A stretch of 64,000 nt of DNA from CAVEFW01 sp963643505 (lineage in GTDB: Bacteria > Actinomycetota > Coriobacteriia > Coriobacteriales > Eggerthellaceae): the NCBI GenBank assembly GCA_963643505.1, contig CAVIKF010000006.1, positions 27,530 to 91,529 on the forward strand. Direction: 5' to 3'. The notes beneath the pieces were generated by a model, which had not been told where the DNA came from, searched no databases, and was given only the letters and a program-made list of their open reading frames with translations. How positions within the stretch are numbered: position 1 is the first letter of the stretch; the number at the start of each line of letters is the position of its first letter. Of the stretch, positions 1-7,199 are shown piece by piece. Made by a program: the position numbers and the translations under genes.

Positions 1-418
1 TCTCGAAGCCTACGCAATTGAGAAGCGGGGTCTCGATAAGTTGGCATTGGAGGACGGGACCGACAACACGGACCATGGGTTCGTGGGGGAACACGATCGT
101 TCCTTCAGTGACCGCATCGATTTCAAGCTTGCACTCCATGGTGCAAAGATACTCAAGGAAGCCCGGCTTGAACAGAGACCCCCCACCCGGGGCGGGAATG
201 CCCGCGAGATACTCGATGTCCTCGTCGGAGAAGGAAAATCCGTCCACCAAGTCGGCAAGTTGGCTCATACCGCAAGCGATTGCGTACCCGCCCTTGAAGG
301 GATAGTCGCGGAAGTACATGTGGAAACAAGCTTGGGTATCAAGTTTGCCACACTCCCAATAACCTTGGGCCATGGTGATCTGGTAGAGATCGGTCAACAA
401 CGGTTGGTTAAGCCTCAT
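1..418 (-). CDS. pncB: Nicotinate phosphoribosyltransferase, N-terminal part (cut by window edge)
   Basis: Converts nicotinate and PRPP to nicotinate mononucleotide in NAD salvage. Translation on the minus strand opens MRLNQPLLTDLYQITMAQGY and continues with a CFHMYFRDYPFKGGYAIACG segment and an EGTIVFPHEPMVRVVGP segment; these match the conserved N-terminal region of the family. About 139 residues are visible; the catalytic C-terminal part lies outside the window. The ATG overlaps the 3' end of the upstream PSP1 gene by 11 bp and has a GAAGGTGA ribosome site about 8 bases before it, so it is the last visible member of the tmk-holB-ricT-pncB run. The family call rests on remembered motifs and is firm. 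Confidence 0.85.
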   Translation of the reverse strand, partial: MRLNQPLLTDLYQITMAQGYWECGKLDTQACFHMYFRDYPFKGGYAIACGMSQLADLVDGFSFSDEDIEYLAGIPAPGGGSLFKPGFLEYLCTMECKLEIDAVTEGTIVFPHEPMVRVVGPVLQCQLIETPLLNCVGFE

Positions 419-1964
419 TGGAGGATTCACCTTCTTTCTTCCCCCCGGAACGATGGGACCTGCGTCGACGGGGACGCTGTCGGTCGGAAGCGCCTTCGCG
501 CTTGGCCTCGTCGCCTCCCTCCTGTTGGGGTTTTCCTTGGGCGCAATCCTGGGCGGGACGTTTACGCCTCCTGCGACGGGACGTACTATTCTTTCCCTTG
601 GCCTCGCCCCCGTCGGCATCCGCCTCGCGGGCTTGGGAGAGGCTGGAGGATTTTTGGCCCGGACGACGGGAGGGTTTGCTCGTCACGCTTTCCACACCCT
701 CACTTGCCGCAGTCCCTTCGGCGGAGCGGCTACGATGTTGTCCACCGCGAGACCTCCTGCGACGGGTGGCGGGCTTCTCAGACTTCGGGGCGTCAGTCGA
801 CGTTGCCTCCACTTCCTTGGTCACCGTTGTCTCGCCATCCGCAGAAACCGTGGTAGACCGGCGGCGACGCACGCGCGTCGTAGTAGGCGTCGGAGTCGTG
901 GCCCCGGAATCTGACCGCGAACGACGACGGCGATTCGAGCTTTTTTGGGGAAGCTCCACCATGGAGGTGGAACCTGTTGCGTTCTTGACGTTTGCATTGT
1001 TGCGGCGCACAGCTCGGGCGTCACCCAATTTGTCGTTGCCGGTAAATTGGCTCGTGAGGAACAAGGCCGTGGTGGAAGACGCCAGCGACGGTTCGACAGC
1101 GCGACGCCACGCCTCCTCACTGACGCTCTTGGGACGCGTGCTTCCCTCCTCGGGTTCATCCATATCGGCAAGCGGGACGTGGATCGTCTTTGTCTTGCCG
1201 TCGATCTCGATCTTCATGTCGACAATCTCGCGAGGAACGTCGAGGTTGCACACCTTCGCAGGACCGTCCGGCGTCTGGATCGTCGCGTTTTGCTTCGGGG
1301 CGCGGGAATGGAAGTCCTTGTACGCTTCATACTCATAGCGCAGACAACACATCAGGCGGCCGCACACGCCCGAGATCTTTTGGGGGTTGAGACTGAGGTC
1401 TTGCTCCTTTGCCATGCGGATGGACACGGGGCAAAACTCGCCACCAAGGCGCTTGCAGCAAAGCTCTTGCCCACAATGGCCGATGCCGCCGATCATGCGT
1501 GCCTCGTCGCGGATGCCGATCTGACGCATGTCGATGCGGACATGAAAACGGGAGGCAAGCTCACGGACGATTTCGCGGAAATCGAGACGCTCCTCGGCCT
1601 CGAAGTAGAACACGGCCTTGTCGCCTTCAAGGAGATACTCGACGGCCACGGGCCGCATGTTCTCGTTGTACTCGGCCGCAAGCTCCTTGAACGTGTGCAT
1701 GGCCTCTTTGGAGCGAGCCTCCATCTCCTCGCCACGGGCGAGATCTTCCTCACTCGCAATGCGACGGACAGGACGCAACTCACTTTTGAGGTGGGCAAGT
1801 TGCTCCTTGTCGGCCTCGAACACCTCGCTGGCCATGTGGCCGAGCTCGACGCCACGCGCCGTCTCCACGACAACGAAGTCGGTCTTTTCAATCTCCAGCT
1901 CGCCCGCATCAAACCAAAGCGTCTTCGGGTTGAATGCAAGATGTACCGGTGCAATTCTAGTCAT
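408..1964 (-). CDS. ricT: PSP1-domain protein (RicT/YaaT-like) with long basic tail
   Basis: The PSP1 core occupies roughly residues 20-260. It carries the cysteine pattern expected of RicT/YaaT: C164, C169, C170, C178, C201, C206 and C207, including CGQELCC and CGRLMCC. In Bacillus, RicT with RicA and RicF forms an iron-sulfur complex that stimulates RNase Y mRNA processing; that role here is inferred from the family. Unusual is a tail of about 190 residues made of Arg/Ser/Lys tracts such as RRRRSRSDSG and SRRRRRKRPA, likely disordered and nucleic-acid binding; common RicT proteins end soon after the core. It follows holB with an 8 bp overlap, the family's usual neighbourhood beside tmk and holB. 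Confidence 0.85.
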   Translation of the reverse strand: MTRIAPVHLAFNPKTLWFDAGELEIEKTDFVVVETARGVELGHMASEVFEADKEQLAHLKSELRPVRRIASEEDLARGEEMEARSKEAMHTFKELAAEYNENMRPVAVEYLLEGDKAVFYFEAEERLDFREIVRELASRFHVRIDMRQIGIRDEARMIGGIGHCGQELCCKRLGGEFCPVSIRMAKEQDLSLNPQKISGVCGRLMCCLRYEYEAYKDFHSRAPKQNATIQTPDGPAKVCNLDVPREIVDMKIEIDGKTKTIHVPLADMDEPEEGSTRPKSVSEEAWRRAVEPSLASSTTALFLTSQFTGNDKLGDARAVRRNNANVKNATGSTSMVELPQKSSNRRRRSRSDSGATTPTPTTTRVRRRRSTTVSADGETTVTKEVEATSTDAPKSEKPATRRRRSRGGQHRSRSAEGTAASEGVESVTSKPSRRPGQKSSSLSQAREADADGGEAKGKNSTSRRRRRKRPAQDCAQGKPQQEGGDEAKREGASDRQRPRRRRSHRSGGKKEGESSNEA

Positions 1965-3072
1965 ACAGTGCCTCTCTTATATCGAATAGCAACGCATCCA
2001 TGCAGGTTTGCGGGGACACGTTGCAAGATAGTGTCTCAATAGCGGTATCGACCGCGCGAATGGCGGAGGCAACCGCAGCCTCGGTGGTGTGGGACGCGGC
2101 ATCCTCCAACGCAAAACGCACCTCGGTGTTCACCACGAGGTCGTCGGCGCCAACGCAAAGAACCATCACATCACGCAACCAGCTCTTCAGCAACGACATC
2201 TCGGTAACTTGAGCTTGACGGGTCGCCGACTTAGTCGCACGCTCGTCACGCTCACGGATTTGTTTCACGGCGGCACGGCTAAGGAAGTCAGCGTTCGCCT
2301 CGAGGTACTCCTCCTGTTCGCGACGGACGTCGTCCAAAGGCGCCTCCGCGAACGTGACGAGTTTCCTCGACATGGTGATGACGTCCCAATCGTCACATTG
2401 GCGCAAGGTTCCCATCATCTCGAACACGTCGCGCATGTGTGCCATGTGCTTGTTCGATCTCGCAAAATCGACCGCACGCTCCGCGGAGCCGTCGCATGCA
2501 GCCAAAGCCATGCGCGCCCGTTCCTCCGTGACGCCGGCGTTTTGGCTCACCAGGCCGATTGCCTCCTTTTCCGGGACAGTACGGAAAGGAATGACCTGGC
2601 AACGGGACACTATGGTCGGCAACACGGCATCCACCGTACGCGCAAGGAGGATGAGCATGACGCCCGCAGGAGGTTCCTCGAGGGTCTTGAGGAAGGCGTT
2701 GGCCGAGGCGGCGTTGAGCAGGTCGGCGCGATTGATGATGTAGACCTTCGCATCCGCCTGGATCGGAGCGAGAACGACATCGGACATGATTTCGCGCACC
2801 TGGCCCACCAGGTAGGCCGCCGCGCCCTCGGGCTCGTAGTAGCGGACGTCCGGGTGGCGACGGCGCAAGACGCGCTTGCACGTCTCGCAAGAGCCACAGC
2901 CACCCTTCTTGCAAAGGCGAGACGCAGCGAGGGCATAAGCCGCGGAGACCTTGCCGCTGCCGACAGGCCCGCACAACAGGTAGGCATGGCTCAAGGCGTC
3001 TCGGGACGAAGCGCACCTTAAGTAGCTTCTCACCTTGGGTTGGCCCCATATGCCGTTGAACACGTCCTCCAT
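1957..3072 (-). CDS. holB: DNA polymerase III delta' subunit
   Basis: Clamp-loader subunit that helps load the beta clamp onto DNA at the replication fork. The N-terminal AAA+ domain has a P-loop GPVGSGK (residues 35-41) followed at once by a zinc-binding four-cysteine module (C54, C59, C62, C65), the hallmark order of delta'/tau ATPases. NAFLKTLEEPP and the sensor-1 segment LPTIVSRCQ are also present. Length, 371 residues, is normal. The gene sits 6 bp downstream of tmk and overlaps the PSP1 gene by 8 bp, so tmk, holB, ricT and pncB are probably co-transcribed. The start ATG gives MEDVFNGIWGQ, matching the family's usual start. Confidence 0.9.
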   Translation of the reverse strand: MEDVFNGIWGQPKVRSYLRCASSRDALSHAYLLCGPVGSGKVSAAYALAASRLCKKGGCGSCETCKRVLRRRHPDVRYYEPEGAAAYLVGQVREIMSDVVLAPIQADAKVYIINRADLLNAASANAFLKTLEEPPAGVMLILLARTVDAVLPTIVSRCQVIPFRTVPEKEAIGLVSQNAGVTEERARMALAACDGSAERAVDFARSNKHMAHMRDVFEMMGTLRQCDDWDVITMSRKLVTFAEAPLDDVRREQEEYLEANADFLSRAAVKQIRERDERATKSATRQAQVTEMSLLKSWLRDVMVLCVGADDLVVNTEVRFALEDAASHTTEAAVASAIRAVDTAIETLSCNVSPQTCMDALLFDIREALYD

Positions 3073-3078
3073 CTGCGT

Positions 3079-3984
3079 CTACTTTTCCTCGTTGTCTTTC
3101 CCGTTGTGATCCTTGTTGCCGTACTCGTTGGCTTTCTCGTTGCCGTCTTCGCTGAAAGCCAGGTTCTTGACACGAGCCGCCTCAAACACACGACCTGAGT
3201 TCAGCGAGGCGAAATACGCCTCCTGACCCAAGACCTCATCCATCCAAGGAAACAAATCCGCCAAGGCAGCGAAGATCATTTTTGCCGTGTCGGACTTGCG
3301 ACCTCGGGAATCAACGATACGCATACGAGCGGGGTCCTCGTTGGCGATGTCCACGAATGCCCGGTTGACGCGCTCGTGGAAATCGAGTCCCGCCAACTCG
3401 AGGCGATCGGCACCGAACCGGCGTGTCGCGCGCTCCAAACCCTCGGCGGCGCTCTCGCACACCATCACGATGGTGCGGTCGGGCCAAACCCCTTGGGTGG
3501 CAAAACGGTTGGCCTTGTTGACGAAGTCGAGGTCGAGGCCGCGACCATACGCCTGGTAGGCAACGGTAGAGTCGGCGAAGCGGTCGCACAGGACAACGGC
3601 ACCCCGCTCCAAGGCCGGGCGGATACGCTCCGCGACGATTTGGGCACGAGCCGCCTCGTACACAAGCAGCTCGCATTCATCAGCCATGGCGACGTTGTTG
3701 GCATCGAGCACCACCGCACGCAAATCCTCGCCGATGCTCGTCCCCCCTGGCTCGCGCAGACGCAGGACCTCATAGCCCCGCTCCTCCAAACACTCCGTGA
3801 GAAACCGGATGTGGGTAGACTTGCCAACGCCCTCGCCACCCTCAAAGGTGATGAACACGCCTGCTTTTTCCTGCGCCTTTTCGGGTGTTTTTCCAGACGC
3901 CTCTCCAGACGCCTCTCCGGGCATATTCCTGGGTGTCTCTCCAAGCGTCGCATCCACGACGTGCTTTGTCTCCTCGGCGTTCAT
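3079..3984 (-). CDS. tmk: Thymidylate kinase with extended termini
   Basis: Phosphorylates dTMP to dTDP. The core starts near residue 43 with VFITFEGGEGVGKST (P-loop, residues 49-56) and has the CDRFADSTVAYQAYGRG segment typical of the family's DR(Y/F) motif. The ATG at 3984 is chosen because the upstream reading continues into the malic enzyme gene, which ends 19 bp away. The product is 301 residues, whereas bacterial Tmk is usually about 210. The extra sequence is a 40-residue leader with repeated GEASGE/GKTPEKAQEK units and a C-terminal tail rich in Asn, Lys, Glu and Asp. Both extensions look disordered. Neighbour holB supports a role in nucleotide supply and replication. Confidence 0.88.
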   Translation of the reverse strand: MNAEETKHVVDATLGETPRNMPGEASGEASGKTPEKAQEKAGVFITFEGGEGVGKSTHIRFLTECLEERGYEVLRLREPGGTSIGEDLRAVVLDANNVAMADECELLVYEAARAQIVAERIRPALERGAVVLCDRFADSTVAYQAYGRGLDLDFVNKANRFATQGVWPDRTIVMVCESAAEGLERATRRFGADRLELAGLDFHERVNRAFVDIANEDPARMRIVDSRGRKSDTAKMIFAALADLFPWMDEVLGQEAYFASLNSGRVFEAARVKNLAFSEDGNEKANEYGNKDHNGKDNEEK

Positions 3985-4003
3985 AGGCACGATTACTTCG
4001 CTA

Positions 4004-5173
4004 TTACTTCGACACCTGGCTTGCTTCCCAACAATCGCGGACCGCCTTGGCAACAGCATCCTTGACGCGCGGATCGAAGGGCTCGGGCATAATGAACTCC
4101 TCGCAAAGCTTGTCATCGTCCACCAGCTCGGCTAGGGCAACGGCGGCAGCGAGCTTCATGTCATTGGTGATACGCTCGGCACGGGCTTGGAGGGCGCCGC
4201 GGAAGATACCAGGGAAGGCGACGACGTTGTTGATCTGGTTCGGGAAGTCGGAACGGCCGGTACCTACGATACGGGCTCCAGCGGCAAGGGCCTCGCTCGG
4301 CATGATCTCGGGAACGGGGTTCGCCATGGCCAAGACGATGGCGTCCTTGTTCATCGAGCGGACCATGTCGGCGGTGACACACCCAGGACCGGAGACGCCG
4401 ATAAAGATGTCGGTCCCAATCATGGCATCAGATAGGGTACCGCTCATGTCGTCGAGGTTGGTGAGCTTGAGCATCTCACGCTTGGCATCGTTGAGACGTG
4501 GGGACTTGCTCGACAAGATACCTTGGGAGTCGCACATGGTGATGTGCTTGAAGCCGTAAGACAGCATGAGCTTGGCGATGGCAATGCCGGCAGAACCCGC
4601 ACCGTTGACCACGGCGCGACACTCCTCCAACTTCTTGCCCGTGATCTTCAGGGCATTGATGAGGCCGGAGAGGACGACGATGGCGGTGCCGTGTTGGTCG
4701 TCATGGAACACCGGGATGTCAAGCGCGTCGTTGAGGCGCTCCTCGATCTCGAAGCAACGGGGCGCGGAGATGTCCTCAAGGTTGATGCCGCCGAAGATCG
4801 GGGCGATGCGGATGACTGTCTCGACGATCTCGTTGGTATCTTGGGTATCGAGGCAGATCGGGAATGCGTTGACGTCGCCGAACTCCTTGAACAACACGCA
4901 CTTGCCCTCCATGACGGGAGCCGCGGCGGCGGCACCGATGTTGCCGAGGCCGAGGACGGCGGAGCCATCGGTGACGACAGCGACCGTGTCACGCTTGATG
5001 GTGTATCTGTACACCGCCTCCGGGTCAGCAGCGATTGCGCGGCAAGGCTCAGCGACACCCGGGGTGTACGCGAGAGCAAGCATTTCACGAGAGTCGACAC
5101 GCGTCTTGCTCACCGTGTTCAGCTTGCCGCCCCACTCACCATGGAGCTTCAAAGACTCCTCGTAGATATCCAT
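4004..5173 (-). CDS. NAD(P)-dependent malic enzyme
   Basis: Oxidative decarboxylation of malate to pyruvate. The 389-residue product has the short prokaryotic malic enzyme layout: TPGVAEPC near the N-terminus, the GLGNIG segment, FGGINLEDI, the metal-binding VFHDDQHGTA segment, a Rossmann VVNGAGSAGIAIAK motif and ANPVPEI. It lacks the phosphotransacetylase-like extension of MaeB. The ATG at 5173 (MDIYEES) is preferred over one five codons upstream because GGAAGGA lies about 7 bases before it. It is divergent from the fumarase genes across a repeat-rich 423 bp gap; fumarase makes malate, so the pair forms a sensible fumarate-malate-pyruvate route. Confidence 0.92.
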   Translation of the reverse strand: MDIYEESLKLHGEWGGKLNTVSKTRVDSREMLALAYTPGVAEPCRAIAADPEAVYRYTIKRDTVAVVTDGSAVLGLGNIGAAAAAPVMEGKCVLFKEFGDVNAFPICLDTQDTNEIVETVIRIAPIFGGINLEDISAPRCFEIEERLNDALDIPVFHDDQHGTAIVVLSGLINALKITGKKLEECRAVVNGAGSAGIAIAKLMLSYGFKHITMCDSQGILSSKSPRLNDAKREMLKLTNLDDMSGTLSDAMIGTDIFIGVSGPGCVTADMVRSMNKDAIVLAMANPVPEIMPSEALAAGARIVGTGRSDFPNQINNVVAFPGIFRGALQARAERITNDMKLAAAVALAELVDDDKLCEEFIMPEPFDPRVKDAVAKAVRDCWEASQVSK

Positions 5174-5596
5174 AGATGGTCCTTCCATATCTCATCTTGT
5201 GCATGCGTGGCGCTTTGCCGCATGTTTGTGCATGCGTGGCGCTTTGCCGCATGCGTATCTGTTTGTATAACCGTACTATTGTATCGCAACAACATGCTGT
5301 TCCCCCTACCAAGCAGCCGATAAATGCCCCCAATCGGCGGCAACGACGAAATCGACACGATTGACACTTTGGCTCACACGCGCCCACACGCGCAACACTA
5401 ACGACGGCGATCAACCCAATCGGGCGCTTTGCCGCACACGCGATGCCAACGACGCCAGTCAACCCAATCGGGCGCTTTGCCGAACACGAGCCCGCACGCG
5501 CGACTCCAATCAACCTCGACCCCTCTCCGCTCTGTCCATTTCCCAACAAACAGCTACACTAGGCAAAGCGAATTTCGCGACGAGAGGAACACCATC
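5174..5596. repeat. Divergent intergenic region with two pairs of short direct repeats
   Basis: This gap between malic enzyme and fumarase contains no convincing gene. A unit beginning TTGTGCATGCGTGGCGCTTT occurs at 5197 and again at 5226 (29 bp spacing). A second unit beginning TCAACCCAATCGGGCGCTTT occurs at 5411 and 5459 (48 bp spacing). All four copies share the core GGCGCTTTGCCG. The region must hold both promoters, so the shared core could be a regulator site, though simple local duplication is equally possible. Confidence 0.6.
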
Positions 5597-6457
5597 ATGA
5601 CTACTTACGCCTTCACCCGCGAAGGCATCGCGGCGGCCGTGTACGACATGGTCCGCGCTTGCGCGACCCATCCTCGCGCCGACGTACTTGAGGGTTTCAA
5701 GGAGGCCCGCGAGGCCGAGACCCATCCCCGAGGGTGCGCCGTCCTTGACCAATTGTTGGAAAACGCGGCCATAGGCGACACCGACAACGTGCCGATTTGT
5801 CAAGACACCGGAACAACCTGGGTTCGCCTTGAGGTCGGCCGCGCGCTTTCCGTTCCGGGCGACATCCTCGACGACGTGGACGATGCGGTCGCCCGCGCCT
5901 ACACCGACGGCCGCTTGCGCATGAGCGTTTTGCGGGACGCCCTGTTCGATCGCACGAATACGGGCACCAACACCCCGGCGTTCTCCGAGATTGCCTTTGT
6001 GGACGGCACGGAGGCGACGCTCCATGTCATGCTTAAGGGCGGCGGTTCCGACAACGCGAGTCGCGTCGTCATGCTTGCGCCGGGAGCAGGTGTCTGTGGT
6101 GTGCGCCAGGTGGTGCTTGACGCTGTAAGGGAGAAAGCCGCAAATGCCTGTCCGCCCCTCATCATCGGGGTTGGCGTGGGATCGACGTTTGACAAGGTCG
6201 CAGGACTCGCAAAGCATGCCCTATTGCGACCTGTCGGTACGCCCGCGAAAAGCACGCAGCACGCCGCCTTCGAGGCCGAGCTTCTCGAGGCCGTAAACGC
6301 CACCGGCATAGGACCAGGAGCCCTTGGGGGCAAAAGCACCGCCTTGGCCGTCAATCTTGAGACTGCTCCTTGTCACATCGCCGCACTCCCCGTCGCCGTC
6401 AACCTGGGATGCTCCGCCATGAGGTCCGCGAGCGTGAAGTTGGAGGTGCGCCCATGA
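5597..6457 (+). CDS. Fumarate hydratase, class I, alpha subunit
   Basis: Together with the next gene it hydrates fumarate to malate using an oxygen-sensitive [4Fe-4S] cluster. The 286-residue product has the alpha-subunit motif PICQDTGT, whose Cys is a cluster ligand, plus FVDGTEATLHVMLKGGGSDN and GIGPGALGGKSTALAV, all diagnostic of the FumA/TtdA N-terminal domain. The start MTTYAFTREG is preceded by GAGAGGAAC. The beta-subunit ATG overlaps its stop codon (ATGA), indicating translational coupling. A tartrate dehydratase cannot be ruled out from sequence alone, but the nearby malic enzyme favours fumarase. Confidence 0.9.
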   Translation: MTTYAFTREGIAAAVYDMVRACATHPRADVLEGFKEAREAETHPRGCAVLDQLLENAAIGDTDNVPICQDTGTTWVRLEVGRALSVPGDILDDVDDAVARAYTDGRLRMSVLRDALFDRTNTGTNTPAFSEIAFVDGTEATLHVMLKGGGSDNASRVVMLAPGAGVCGVRQVVLDAVREKAANACPPLIIGVGVGSTFDKVAGLAKHALLRPVGTPAKSTQHAAFEAELLEAVNATGIGPGALGGKSTALAVNLETAPCHIAALPVAVNLGCSAMRSASVKLEVRP

Positions 6458-7005
6458 GCGTCATCGAGCTGAAAACCCCCTTGACCAGAGAGGACCTTGC
6501 CGACCTTCGCATCGGCGACGAGGTTCGCATCACCGGAGAGATCTACACAAGCCGCGATGCCGGACACGTCCGCCTCCTTGAGGCACTCGAGCGCAACGAC
6601 AAACTCCCCTATGGCCTCGAAGGCCAAGTTATCTTCTACGCAGGCCCGACCCCAGCCGCCGCCGGTCGGCCCTTGGGCAGCGTCGGCCCCACAACCGCCA
6701 GCCGCATGGACTTCGCCACTCCCGCCCTCTTGGACGCCGGACTTGCTGCGTGCATGGGCAAGGGCAAGCGCGACGCAGCCACCATCGAGGCGTGCAAACG
6801 CAACGGGGCCGTCTACTTCGCCTGCGTGGGAGGCATTGCCGCCCTTCTCGCGAAGTGTGTCAAAACCAGCGAGCTCGTGACCTGGGAAGACCTCGGAACC
6901 GAGGCATTGCGACGGTTGGAGGTGGAGGAATTCCCCGCTTTCGTGGCAGTCGATTCCCAAGGCGGTGACCTCTATCGCGCCATCGAGCACGGAGAGTCAA
7001 TTTAG
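6454..7005 (+). CDS. Fumarate hydratase, class I, beta subunit
   Basis: C-terminal half of class I fumarase as a separate 183-residue protein. It starts MSVIELKTPLTREDLADLRI and carries the swivelling-domain features GEIYTSRDAGH, VIFYAGPTPA and GPTTASRMD, which contribute to the active site formed with the alpha subunit. The four-base ATGA overlap with the upstream stop codon shows it is the second gene of a two-gene operon. In Enterobacteria the two parts are fused into one protein; the split form is usual in archaea and anaerobic bacteria. Its stop is 194 bp from the convergent topA stop. Confidence 0.9.
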   Translation: MSVIELKTPLTREDLADLRIGDEVRITGEIYTSRDAGHVRLLEALERNDKLPYGLEGQVIFYAGPTPAAAGRPLGSVGPTTASRMDFATPALLDAGLAACMGKGKRDAATIEACKRNGAVYFACVGGIAALLAKCVKTSELVTWEDLGTEALRRLEVEEFPAFVAVDSQGGDLYRAIEHGESI

Positions 7006-7199
7006 CGGGACAAAGCAAGGCTCGGAGCATGACGCCCCAATCGACGAATTCCCAACGGAAGGCTTCTCCCCCACTGACAGCTTTAGCACAACAGAAGACC
7101 CGCTCAACCAACCGATAGCTTCCCGGCCTGCGACTTCTTCCCGGTCGGCGGATTCCTCCCCGCAGGAAGCTCCCTTCCGACCTACGACAACTTCTCGGC
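7006..7199 (-). repeat. Eroded continuation of the topA Lys-rich tail beyond its stop
   Basis: Read in the topA frame past the TAG at 7200-7202, the minus strand gives AEKLS, a stop, then VGRELPAGRNPPTGKKSQAG and KLSVG before another stop. These residues repeat the AGKKSPARKKS pattern of the annotated TopA C-terminus, and at DNA level the GACTTCTTCC core recurs several times. This looks like a repeat array extending past the present stop codon, either a formerly longer tail or later duplication. Confidence 0.55.

Noticed and set aside
41..2042. Long plus-strand open frames over pncB, ricT and holB
   Set aside because: They are opposite-strand shadows caused by GC-rich codon structure; the minus-strand frames carry the family motifs.
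5174..5596. Riboswitch or small RNA between malic enzyme and fumarase
   Set aside because: The repeated GGCGCTTTGCCG words do not fit a known riboswitch, and no terminator-antiterminator pair was found.
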